Shown here piece by piece: positions 12,078 through 22,035 of a stretch of 64,000 nucleotides of DNA. Every line of letters starts with the position of its first letter. Position 1 is the stretch's first letter. A program made the position numbers and the translations under genes. Below the pieces are notes generated by a model. It made no database searches and had not been told where the DNA came from. It saw only the letters and a program-made list of their open reading frames with translations. Origin of the DNA: Earliella scabrosa (Eukaryota > Basidiomycota > Agaricomycetes > Polyporales > Polyporaceae); contig JABYQQ010000014.1 in assembly GCA_022605405.1 (NCBI GenBank), positions 620,001-684,000 on the forward strand. Reading direction: 5' to 3'.

Positions 12078-12092
12078 ACGCGTTTCACGCGT
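12078..12092. promoter_or_regulatory. Two ACGCGT (MCB-type) boxes upstream of nse3
   Basis: ACGCGT occurs at 12078-12083 and again at 12087-12092, about 117-131 bases before the nse3 ATG. This is the MluI cell-cycle box bound by MBF in other fungi, which drives G1/S genes of DNA replication and repair. An SMC5-6 subunit gene is a sensible target. Binding here is inferred from sequence. Confidence 0.55.
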
Positions 12093-12364
12093 CACGTTTT
12101 TCGGGAACTAGGCGCCCGTGTGGCCAAGCGACCAAAATTGGCTCCCTCCACCCCCCTACACCTCATCGTGTGCTAGTCTCCGTTGCCGACCATGTTAAAA
12201 AAATGGGAGATTCTCGAACGATGGTTACTGCAAACTTAGATGATTTCAACAGCTATACAGGCATTTACTATATCGTATAAATGCCTGTGTACCGGCGCCG
12301 GGTACCGGGTACTAGACCGTACTACTAGTAAATATACTACAAGTAATCCTGCGCACATCGCCTT

Positions 12365-14017
12365 CTAGTTGGTAGTCGCGTTTGTGAACGGAGTCGTCGC
12401 GAGGCCAAACACGTTGTTCGAGGCGTCGTACACGGAGTAGAATCGCTGAAGGAATGTGAAGCCGTCGACGAAGTCAAGACCCTCCCCAGAGTTGCTTCCA
12501 AGGTCCGCAACAATGAGGTACACGCTGTCGTCGTCGCCACCGATGGCCGTGTTCAGCTGGGATAACACTTCAGTAAGCTGCTACCAATAACACGTGCATA
12601 CAGAGACGTACCGCCCGAGGCCAAATCTGGGCGTTCGGGGTGAGCTCGTAGGTTTCCTGTCATAGATCTCAGGTGAGTGGGGGTTCTCATGCATCGATAC
12701 GGGTGGGCTGGGGGCTCACAGCTCCGATGTGGAAGAATAGGCTCTCAAGGTTCTTAAACTGCTCAGAAGTGATCTTCAAGAAGTCCGTGCTGGGGTCCAG
12801 AACCGCACCGGTAGCGGCCTTGTACGCAGTGAAGGCATCTATGAGTTGCAATAAGACTGCAGCTGAAGGTCGGCGAGAGTATAAACTCACCGCTCGCGAG
12901 AAGAATGAGAGTTGAACCGGTGTCGGTGATACCAGCGGTGGAAGCGAGGATCGGAGTGCCGGCGGAACCGTACGTGATGGATTGGTCAATACCGACATAG
13001 TGGGTGGCAGGTTCGGTCGAGGTAATGGGGCTGTATCATGTGCGAGCTTAGTTAGCAGGACCCGCGTTGGTGCATCCGAAGAACGACGTACACGTAGTTG
13101 ATCTCGCCCGTGAACTTGGCTTCATCGACGCCACCGAAGGTCAGGACGCCGTTGGTAATCTCGAGCTCCGTAGTTGGCTCGAAGGAGACACCAACGACGT
13201 CTGAGCCGATGATACCCTGAGCAAAGGCGTTGTCAGTGACTGTCGGGACGGCCTCGCCGTCTGAGGTCTTGCCAACAGTCAGATCGACGGGCCCAATGCT
13301 GGTGGAGCAAGGTCAGTTGGTCTTGCCGCAATGGTGGGGGACTTCGAGTACCTACCCGAGGATACCGTCAACACCTTCGAATCCAGAGGCGGTCTTGGCA
13401 ACGCCGATACCTTGATTCCCAATCACGAGGTCACCGAGAGTGACCGTATCAGTGAACTGCTCTCCTGCAAGGACATCAGCCTGGGGAACAGGGCGCGACT
13501 CAGAAAGGATCATCCTCACCAACGAAGAAACCAGAGCCATATTCCACGCGCTGTGCAAACACGCAATGTAGGGTTCAGTCGAACGGAGCTAGAAGATGGA
13601 AGGTGTTCGTATAAGATGACGTACCACTTCCTCGCCCGTGTCCACGCTGCTGCTCGTCTGGACGTACTCCTTCCCTGCGCCAACCCAGGTATTCGAGCTG
13701 CCCGTGTCGACAATGAGGTCGTAGAAGGTCGGCGGTGTGCCGGCGCCGACGCTAACAGTGTAGATCGTCTCCTGGTTCGCCGCATCGACATTGATCATGG
13801 ACGCCTGCTTAATGCCTTCCCTCCCTGCACCCTGCGAGCGAGCTTTAAGGACCTTAGCGCGCGCCTGATCCTGCTTGAGGATGTTGGGGACGCCAGTAAT
13901 GTTGAACCGGCGCGCGAGGGGGAGGGTCACAGGCGTGTCGCGGATGACGACGGGCTTTGCGACGACAACGACGGCGGCAGCGGCCAGTGCGAGCAGAGTA
14001 GAGAGTGTGGTGAGCAT
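12365..14017 (-). CDS. Secreted pepsin-like aspartic protease 3 (polyporopepsin type)
   Basis: Eight exons on the minus strand: 13625-14017, 13520-13550, 13356-13464, 13092-13298, 12891-13030, 12720-12838, 12612-12656, 12365-12556, encoding 411 residues. It has a hydrophobic signal peptide, a propeptide with TLPLARRFNITG and KQDQARAK, first Asp in LIVDTGSSNTW (D104), flap VEYGSG, second Asp in TDTGSTL (D283) and the C-terminal hallmark NTAIGGDDDSVYLIVADLG. Three introns present in proteases 1 and 2 are absent, and the cysteine pair of that clade is replaced (DLTVG ... EAVPT). It is probably a secreted acid endopeptidase. It lies inside duplication unit 1 and is the sister of protease 4, with the same exon lengths. 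It closely resembles mature polyporopepsin. Confidence 0.93.
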
Positions 14018-14099
14018 GTCTGGGAGATGAACGAGTGTGGTAGAATTGCTGAGCGTGAACCCTGAAAGGCTCTGAGGTGAGCTCCGGCTTGCACCCCGC

Positions 14100-14106
14100 T
14101 TATATA
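14100..14106 (-). promoter_or_regulatory. TATA box of protease 3
   Basis: TATATAA on the minus strand, 83 bases upstream of the ATG at 14017. The same TATATAAG context is kept in the duplicate at 17579-17585. Confidence 0.6.
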
Positions 14107-15363
14107 CCCCACCACGCGAGAATCGAGCTCAATGAGAGTTGGAGACGGACACCTTGAAGGGTGATTGTCGAATGTTCGCCGCTACCGGCGAAGAGGGTGC
14201 GAGAAGCACTCAATCTCAACGTTCGAGGACGGGCTCGTGCCTCGTGTAATTCAAGCGGCTGTATGCTGAATGTTGAGAAGCCGACAAGGCCTGTCGAGTG
14301 TCCGAGGTCAGCGTAGCTTCGGGCCACCGACGCCGAAAGGAACGCACCATCCCGCACTACTGGAGAGTGAGAAATGACGGTGATTTGACCATTAAGCCTA
14401 AGAAGCCACTGACGAATTGAAGTGCGGAGGGCGCCAGGTAAGAGAGGATGCGAGCATACGCTGGGCCGCAGTCAGAATTGCACGCGAAGCGGCGCAAGAT
14501 AGAATGTTGTGTTTCAGCGAGTGTGGTCGATTGAGAGAGACGCACCGAAGCATCAGCGTTCGGTTCTGAAGCTGGCTGATTCATTGTGACCGTAGGCGAG
14601 ACCGAATGGGCGAACCAGCGTAGCACCAGCTGGATCGCCGGTATCTTCTCGAGATGACTGCCAGAAGAAAGTTCTTCCATGTGGCCGAGTCGCTCGCTAT
14701 AGGCGACCTTGCTCTTGGCAATTCTGATATTATATGGCACCGATCATGGTCGGGGTGCTAGTTCAGAGGCCGTAGTTTGACCGACTATGGGGTTGAGTGG
14801 ATCAGAACCGATCGAACACGCAGAAGGCGAGACCCACCACTGGGCACCTAAGTCCAAACAATCCTGCCTGTGCCGTCGACGTCCACACTCAGTAGGCATA
14901 GACATTGTCAATTGGTAGAACTTAGAAGTGACTGGAGAGGTGAGTGATTGCGCCCGGTATCTCATCAGGAATACCAGGAGCTTCATCTGTGCGCGAATCA
15001 TCTGTGGCAACTTGCAAGTCGTGAGCACCTCAGTGCTGGTTGCAATCACCAGTACATGACCTTGCGACCCCATGATCCAGATCTACGCCCGTATAGGGCG
15101 TTGCGCCTGCAGCAACGACCCAATAATCACGCATGCTGCGCCAAGGTGTTCGCCAGAGTGCGACTTGCACATGGCCCATCGTGAATGAAAGCCCCTGAGC
15201 TGTATCTGAGCATTGTCGGTCTGGGTATTGAACGACATCAGATGAGGGCCCCGGTGGCAAGTTGTGGCATTACAAACCCAGAGCTAATAGTACAACTGCA
15301 TATGAGTACATGCCAGAAGTAAGTCGAACCTAGTAATACTGACCTAGGCATATGTGCGATCCC
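14107..15363. other. Upstream arm of duplication unit 1, no gene recognised
   Basis: This 1.26 kb matches 17586-19170 in scattered blocks. Both copies contain short minus-strand ORFs (14357-14740 and 17745-18182), but their frames are not conserved, which argues for non-coding or decayed sequence. Confidence 0.5.
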
Positions 15364-15495
15364 TCAATAGGCCTCAATGGCGATGCGCTCTTCCTCATCA
15401 TCGTCGTCGTAGATGCGCGGACGCCGCGAGCTCTCCGCCAGAGTGGCTCGGGGAGCCTGCGATTGCGGTCGTTGGGATCTTGTCTGGCGGGGCAT
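15364..15495 (-). pseudogene. Truncated duplicate of the nse3 5' end
   Basis: From the ATG at 15493-15495 the frame reads MPRQTRSQRPQSQAP, SSRRPRI and an acidic run like that of nse3 (MPRQTRSQRPKASQSQAP...), then runs into unrelated sequence and stops at TGA 15364-15366 after 43 codons. The match ends within nse3 exon 1. The upstream region, including both ACGCGT boxes, is also copied. The MAGE domain is absent, so this is a breakpoint relic and not a functional nse3. Confidence 0.85.
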
Positions 15496-15596
15496 TCAAA
15501 TGTTTGCACTAGATGAATCAAATCAACGCCGCTCGTTCGTAGGGGGAGTCCAGCTCGGGGATGGTGAGTCGTGGGGAAGAGGACGCGAATGTCGCG

Positions 15597-15611
15597 ACGC
15601 GTTCCACGCGT
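15597..15611. promoter_or_regulatory. Duplicated ACGCGT pair upstream of the nse3 stub
   Basis: ACGCGT at 15597-15602 and 15606-15611 with the same 9-base spacing as upstream of the intact nse3. It was carried along by the segmental duplication. Confidence 0.45.
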
Positions 15612-15847
15612 CACGTTTTTTCTTGAGATAGGCGCCTTGGTGGCCAAGCGCGCCACCTCAAGGCTCAGGCCACCTCCCTCAGGCCTCCACAATGGCCACG
15701 CTCTCATACGCTACAGACTTGATGTTCCCAGCAGCTACACAGGCATTTATACAGTTTCTACTGCAGAACACCATTCCGCCGGGCGACGCCGGGTATACCG
15801 TACACTCAGAGTACTACTACTACTTAAGTACAGTACTGCATCGTCTT

Positions 15848-17502
15848 CTAGTTTGTAGTCGCGTTCGTGAACGGAGTCGTCGCGAGGCCAAACTGGTTGT
15901 TCGTGGCGTCGTACACGGAGTAGAACCGCTCGAGGAACGTGAAGCCGTCGATGAAGTCAAGACCCTCCCCAGAGTTGCTGCCGAGGTCCGCAACAATGAG
16001 GTACACGCTGTCGTCGTCGCCGCCGATGGCCGTGTTCAGCTGGGATAGTGATACTTCAGTTAGCCGCCGGGAACAGTGCATGCATACGTATACGTACCGC
16101 CCGAGGCCAAATCTGGGCGTTCGGGGTGAGCTCGTAGGTTTCCTGTCGTAGATTTCAGATGAGTGCGCGCTCTCGTGTAGCGGGTTGGGGGCTCACATCT
16201 CCGATGTGGAAGAAGAGACTCTCGAGGCTCTCAAACTGCTCAGGGGTGATCCTCAGGAGGCCCGTGTTGTTGTCCGGGACCGCACCAGTGGCGGTCTGGT
16301 ACGCAGCGATGGCGTCTATGCGTCACAGTAGTAAGACTCCAGCAGAAGGTCGGTCGGAAGTATGAACTCACCGCTCGCGAGAAGAATGAGAGTTGTGCCG
16401 GTGTCGGTGATACCAGCGGTGGAAGCGAGGATCGGAGTGCCGGCGGAACCATACGTGATGGACTGGTCGATACCGACGTAGTGGGTGGCAGGCTCGGTCG
16501 AGGTAATAGGGCTGTACCATGTGCGAGTTTAGTTAGCAGGACCCGCGTCGGTGCATCCGAAGAACGACGTACACATAGTTGATCTCGCCCGTGAACTTGG
16601 TTTCGTCGACGCCGCCAAAGGTTAGTACACCGTTGGTGATCTCGAGCTCTGTAGTAGGTTCGAAGGAGACACCAACGACGTCCGAATCAATAATACCCTG
16701 AGCAAACGCGTTGTCGGTGACTGTCGGGACGGCGTCGCCGCCTGAGGTCGTGCCAAGAGTCAGATCGACGGGCCCAATGCTGATGGAACAAGGTCAGACG
16801 GCCGTGCCGCAGTGGACGGGGACTTATTGTACATACCCGAGGATACCTTCGACACCGTTGAATCCGATGGCGAAAAATGAAGCTCCGATCCCCTGGTTCT
16901 CGATCACGAGGTCACCGAGAGTGACCGTATCAATGAACTGCTCTCCTGCAAGAACGTCAGCCTGGGATACAGGGCACAACGTAGAAAGGATCATCCTCAC
17001 CAATGAAAAAACCAGAGCCATATTGCACGAACTGCGCGAACACGCGTATTAGCGTTCAGTCAGGTGGAGCTAGAAGAAGGAAGCAAGCTGCTCGGATAAG
17101 ATAACGCACCACTTCCTCGCCCGTGTCCACGCTGCTGCTCGTCTCGACGTACTCCTTCCCTGCGCCAACCCAGGTGGTAGAGCTGCCCGTGTCGACAATG
17201 AGGTCGTAGAAGGTCGGCGGTGTGCCGGCGCCGACGCTAACAGTGTAGATCGTCGCCTGGTTCGTGGCATCGACGTTGACGAGGGACGCCTGCTTGACCC
17301 CTTCCTTCCCTGCGCCCTGCGAGCGGTCTTTGAGGACCTTAGCACGCGCCTGGTCTTGCTTGAGGATGTTGGGGACGCCAGTGCTGTTGAACCGGCGCGC
17401 GAGGGGGAGGGTCACAGGCGAGTCCCGGACGACGACGGGCTTCGCGACGACCGCGACGGCCGCGGCTGCCAGTGCGAGCAGAGAAGAGAGGCGGGAGAGC
17501 AT
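15848..17502 (-). CDS. Secreted pepsin-like aspartic protease 4 (polyporopepsin type)
   Basis: Eight exons on the minus strand: 17110-17502, 17001-17031, 16837-16945, 16573-16779, 16372-16511, 16197-16315, 16098-16142, 15848-16039. Every exon has the same length as in protease 3, and the protein is again 411 residues. The ATG at 17502 is preferred to the in-frame one at 17568 because it starts directly with the signal peptide (LSRLSSLLALAAAAVAVVA). The first Asp is in LIVDTGSSTTW (D104; Ser-Thr-Thr replaces Ser-Asn-Thr), the flap is VQYGSG and the second Asp is in TDTGTTL (D283). It should be an active secreted acid endopeptidase. Substitutions relative to protease 3 fall in the propeptide, the flap-loop start (FVQ against RVE) and the segment GIGASFFAIGF. 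Confidence 0.93.
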
Positions 17503-17578
17503 GGCTGGCAGGTGAGCGAACGCGGTACAGGTGCTGAGCGTGCTGAGCCCTGGGGTGACCTCCGGCAAGTGGCCCCCC

Positions 17579-17585
17579 TTATATA
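17579..17585 (-). promoter_or_regulatory. TATA box of protease 4
   Basis: TATATAA on the minus strand, 77 bases before the ATG at 17502. It is the counterpart of the protease 3 TATA box. Confidence 0.6.
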
Positions 17586-19223
17586 CCCCGCAACGCGGAG
17601 AATGGGCCCGATAATGGCGCGAAGCAGATGGAAAGCACGCCGCTCATCGCCGCCGGGATGCGTGCGAGAAGCACCCAATCTCGTCGTTCGCGGCGGAACG
17701 AGGGAACGGTCGTATCTTGCGCAATCCCCGGCGGCTATGGGTGCTCACGAGTTGAGAAGCCGACATCGCGTTGTGAAGACCCGTTGACTTTCCGAGGTCA
17801 GTCTAACTTCGGGGGATCGAAGCCGCAAGGACGTACGGTGTCGCAGTAATGAGGAGTGGGTTATGGCGGTAATTGGGCCATCGTGACGTGCCAAGCCTAG
17901 GAAGGGGCCAATGGTATGGAAGCCTGCAAGGCGTCCCGATAGAGAAAGGTCGGCCCTATCGCGGTCTTGACGTCCGCGTCGGCTGCATAGAATCGTGCCC
18001 CCTCCGATGGTACGGCCATCATCACGCAGTCGTAAATGGATGCGCTGAGGTGGGGGAAGATTGCCCGGTGTGTATCCATGGGACCTCATGACTGGATAGG
18101 GCGTGCTAGTTTGCGTGGATGTCGACAGACAGAGGCCCACCGACGCATCAGCTTCTCGCGCTTGAAGTTGAATCTGAACCATTGCGGCCGTCGGCGACTA
18201 TGCGACCAGCGTGGTGTTCACTGAATCACCATTATCTTGATCGTCCTCCCGATTGAGATGAGCGACACTGGACGTACCGTTGCCAAGGAGAAATGTCCTC
18301 GATTTTGCCAAGTCCTTCGACAACCCATACAACGTCGTTAGAGGGGTATTATATGTTGTTGTCCCGGATACTTGCTAAGACAGACGAGTGACATTCAATG
18401 AGCGTAGTTTAAGCGTCTATGGCCTTCGAAGATCAGAAGCGAGGAAGACAGATAAGCACAATACGACACTCACACGTCGCGTGCTCACTGCTATGGCGCG
18501 CACCTACAAAATGGAGTCGGGCATGTAAACATTCTTATTTGTGACTTCTTCTTCCCCTGCGCCTTGCGCCGCAACGAGTATTTTCCGGGCTCAGGTTTAG
18601 CATGTGGATGTGACTGGAGAGGTACTTGCGCCGCGTGCAGCGGCGGTGAGTCGTGCGCGAAAACGTCATCCGCGCGCGAATCGTCCTCTATGGGAAAGCG
18701 TGAGCAGCTCGGTGCTCGTAGCGATCACGAATGCAAATACCTTGTGATCCTCTGATCCAGGGTGTTCGGGATTTATGCCCGTACGGGACATTGCTCCTGG
18801 CGCGACGACCTATTAATAGCACAGGTTGCGCAGCTCATCATCGCCGACCACGCGCTGCGATCGCCAGAGTCCGAGCTGCACATGGCTCATCAAGTACCTA
18901 GGACCGGCGTTAGGGTCTGCGCTAGTGGATGGAACATAGAAGAGGACATACTTACAGACTTAGGCGATATGGTCGAGTGAGAATTGTTCGCTCTGGAGAC
19001 TGGCGTTAGTAATCGACGGACAAGCGACTCTTGCTGCATTCTCAGTGTCAGAGCAAGACGTCGAGAATGAAGCGCGTCGTATAGCATCGCGAACCCATCA
19101 GTATCATAATCGCATGTCAGTACATCCCAGAAGCAAGTTAAACCTAATGATACAATCCCCGTACACCCATTTGTCGACCGCGCATCCCTGCTGCCATACG
19201 TCGTCTTGATCGCTACATCGCGC
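17586..19223. other. Upstream arm of duplication unit 2, no gene recognised
   Basis: Non-coding in all frames that I can defend. It shares ordered blocks with 14107-15371, plus some copy-specific insertions. The last 50 bases lie beyond the duplication, next to the F-box-like gene. Confidence 0.5.
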
Positions 19224-21289
19224 TCACGACGTGCTGCAGGAACGGATACCTAGACGGGACCGATGAGCACACATGACGTCGTAGAGAAGCGAGCCCACGC
19301 ACTCATGATCGCCCAAGAAGCCTCGGTCGCGCGAGATTGCGCTCGCGTACTGCGATAGCGACAATCCGGAGGTCATCGCGAGGTCCTTGTAGTGACTAAG
19401 CGCAACCTCGAGGTGATAATCATCGTATGGAATCCTGGGCGCGTGGTGAATGTCTGTGATCAGTATGGGTGACGGTATTGCGAAGAACAGCGGTGCTCAC
19501 AGTTGCGCGAGCGCACGGTTGACGTCGAGGATGGTGCAGCCCTCCCGGTTCTCCACGACCATGAAGACCTCTCCGTCTCCGTTCTCGAACTCCAGCCGAT
19601 CCACAGGCGGGAACGTTGCGAACGCACACGAGGCGTTCGGATGGGTGCACAAGGGCCCGTACTGGGCGTAACGGCACTCAGGGAACGTCGGTAGGTGTGT
19701 GAGAAGAATCGAGACCGCGTCTGGGATGGACGGAGGCGGAGGCGGCGACGGAGATGGCGACGGCGTGGGGGTAGGCAGGTGAGCGGAGATGGACCGACGG
19801 CGTGAGCTGGACGAAGGCTGGGGGGATTGCGAGAAGTGCAGGTAGAAATACAGTGGGTGGAACTCGATGTGCTGATACGGATGCACCGTGCGCACGCGTG
19901 TGTACGGCAGTTTAGTATACTGTTCAACTGCAGAAACGATCAGCAAGGGATATTCGGACTTTAGGAGTAGAAGTAGAAGGGAAGACGACGTAGGCTTCAG
20001 AACTCTTCATGACCAGCGCGCTTCGTAATTGACCTCGAAATAGGTTCGCGCAACCGCCAAGCCGTACGCGGAGCGCGTCGCTCACAAGCTCCGCAACTGA
20101 CCATGTCACAAGCTAGGTCCAATCTTAGGCACCCTGCCTTGGGCCACAGTTCTCAGCAAGTTCCGGACGCAGCTGTGGCACCACGACAAACAAGTTGCGT
20201 CAGGTGATCCCGAAACCTCCCGATCGATCACGGTCCCGCCGATCCCGCAAGTCGGGACACCGTACGCAGAATCACAAGGTGCGCAAGGATGGTGTGGCTC
20301 TCCTCAATGTGGCATTTGTGGCGCACACAAGGATTGTAGGACATTATGGGTCCAAGAACGCTTGTGAACCAGCACAGGGTTGAGAACAACACTTGGCCAC
20401 AGGTGCTTTTAGGCGCCCGTGAGTCTGTACCAAGTTAGCCCGAACGCGAGTGCATGGACGATGAAAAGTCATGTAATGGCATGAACGAACTCGATAGCAT
20501 AGGCTCACGGGCTAATCCGTCAATCGTATCCCAGTATGGGCAAGACAAGGCGCGCATACATCCACTGCGTCTGAACACGACAACTGCGACAACATAATCA
20601 TCGTGTCTATTCCACGAGGGAGAATCAGGGACCACGACATCTCCGCGGGGCGTGAAGCGAGCCGAGGTCATGAACGAACGGGAGCAAAGGGAGGCGAAAG
20701 CATGCGATGAACGGCTTTTGATGCGCCCTCTGATCTCGCCTTTACCTCGGTCTGAGCGGCAGGTTAGGCGATCCCAAGCCCATGCCCACGTCTCTTTGGT
20801 GCGCGGAAGAGGCATGGGCATGGTCTGGGGCGTTGGCCACTCATAGACAAACGGTCAAGGGGAGACTTAGACAGTAGGGCAAGATATTCGCACTAACCAC
20901 CGGCAGCACCGTTCACGACGATGTGCACCACTTCAACGACAAGCGCGACCGTCTGCGGCACGGATTGTGATCACGAGAGAAGAGTACTCACCGAAACAAG
21001 CGTTGGCCCGGATACAACTTCCAATCTCACAGATCCTCGAGTGTCTCACGAGAATGCAGGCCAATCCTCTCCAGCTCCAGTCGCGGTCAATTGCACCCGG
21101 TATATTCGGTAGGGGTCTTCCAAAACCTGCGACGAAGCAGGCAGCTTGCCAGATTCCCTCGTCCTTGCAATAGAGCGCGCGAAGCCTTCGGGACGTCTGT
21201 GCAAGGGCAACGTGGGTAGGAAGGTCGCCGAGCAGGTGTTCCCAGAGCCGGAGAAGAACCGCGTCGTTGAGAGAGAGCAGTGTGAGCAT
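19224..21289 (-). CDS. F-box-like domain protein (exon structure partly unresolved)
   Basis: The first exon, 20992-21289, starts at ATG 21287-21289 and encodes LTLLSLNDAVLLRLWEHLL, TSRRLRALYCKDEGIWQAAC and WRGLACILVRHSRICEIGSC, an F-box-like helical pattern of the kind used to dock substrates to SCF ubiquitin ligases. The two last exons are well supported: 19501-19927 (YTKLPYTRVRTVHPYQHIEF; CTHPNASCAFATFPPVDRLEF; VVENREGCTILDVNRALAQL) and 19224-19434 (IPYDDYHLEVALSHYKDLAM; FLGDHECVGSLLYDVM), joined in phase across a 66-nt intron. I could not fix the exons between 19928 and 20991; candidates near 20030-20100 and 20740-20830 exist. The two ends might belong to two separate genes. The C-terminal module is not recognised. 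Confidence 0.5.
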
Positions 21290-22035
21290 GGCGGACGTGA
21301 TAAGCGAGGGAAAAGACGTGGTGGTAGAGTCGGAACCAGGTGGGGTGATGTCGGAGGCGGTTAGGAAGAGCGGAGTGTGGGCCTGGGATGGCCACTTGTA
21401 TGTCAGAGAGCCACGTCCGCGAGTTGGGTGGCCTCAGATCAGCAGAGGGCCCAGTAATCGGGTGGCTGCAGCGAGGCCGTCGTGGCCACGAGCATGCATG
21501 GAACGCTGTCTTCCCTTGTCGCGCGCGTTTATAGGGCGAAAAGGCAAAGGCAAGTCCGAGACGCGAGAACTGGACAGCAGGAGTTCCGCATTCTCCGTGC
21601 TTACCCTCAAACATGTCCTGTGATCAACGGTGAGTCTTCTCGACATATCACGCAGACCGACGTTTGGGCGAAAGGCGTAGGGACGTGGACGACGTTGGCG
21701 GTCTTTTCAAAGATTGGTTGGACTCCATTTGCATTCCAAACACTGGACAGGTCGAGACCGCCGTGCGATGACGTCGGGCGCGCATGGGGTAGCGCGGCGT
21801 TCAATGTCCGAAAGACTCAGAGCATAGAGGGCATCATCGGAGCTTCAGTCTTGCGAGATCCGTTGCAGCGCCGCTCGATATGACCAGTCCGCTGAGTGGT
21901 CTCACCGGCGCGCGTCTGCCCGCGTAACTGCTATCCTCCGTTGTCATCCTCTCCGCGTCCCCGGAGGTGCACTTATACGACCACGACCACCATCTCCGGG
22001 AATGCTTGCTCACCTGCCATCACTCCGCCACCGCC
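21290..22035. other. Divergent promoter region
   Basis: 746 bases between the F-box-like gene (minus) and the NT-C2 gene (plus). ORFs here show no family signal. It presumably holds both promoters. Confidence 0.5.

Larger units (their letters stand above)
11835..15371. repeat. Tandem segmental duplication, unit 1
   Basis: Unit 1 holds the nse3 first exon, the nse3 promoter, protease 3 and about 1.3 kb upstream of it. It aligns by eye in the same order with 15372-19170, including non-coding stretches such as the GAGAAGCCGACA segment (about 14273 and 17754) and the segment with GTACATGCCAGAAG near 15306 and GTACATCCCAGAAG near 19120. Unit ends are approximate. Confidence 0.85.
15372..19170. 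repeat. Tandem segmental duplication, unit 2
   Basis: The second copy of the block at 11835-15371, in the same orientation. It begins with the nse3 stub, then the nse3-type promoter, protease 4 and its upstream arm. The last clear match is near 19120-19150, just before the 3' end of the F-box-like gene. It is slightly longer than unit 1. Confidence 0.85.

Noticed and set aside
14357..14740. Minus-strand ORF as a gene upstream of protease 3
   Set aside because: The duplicate copy near 17745-18182 does not keep the frame although the DNA is related, which argues against coding.
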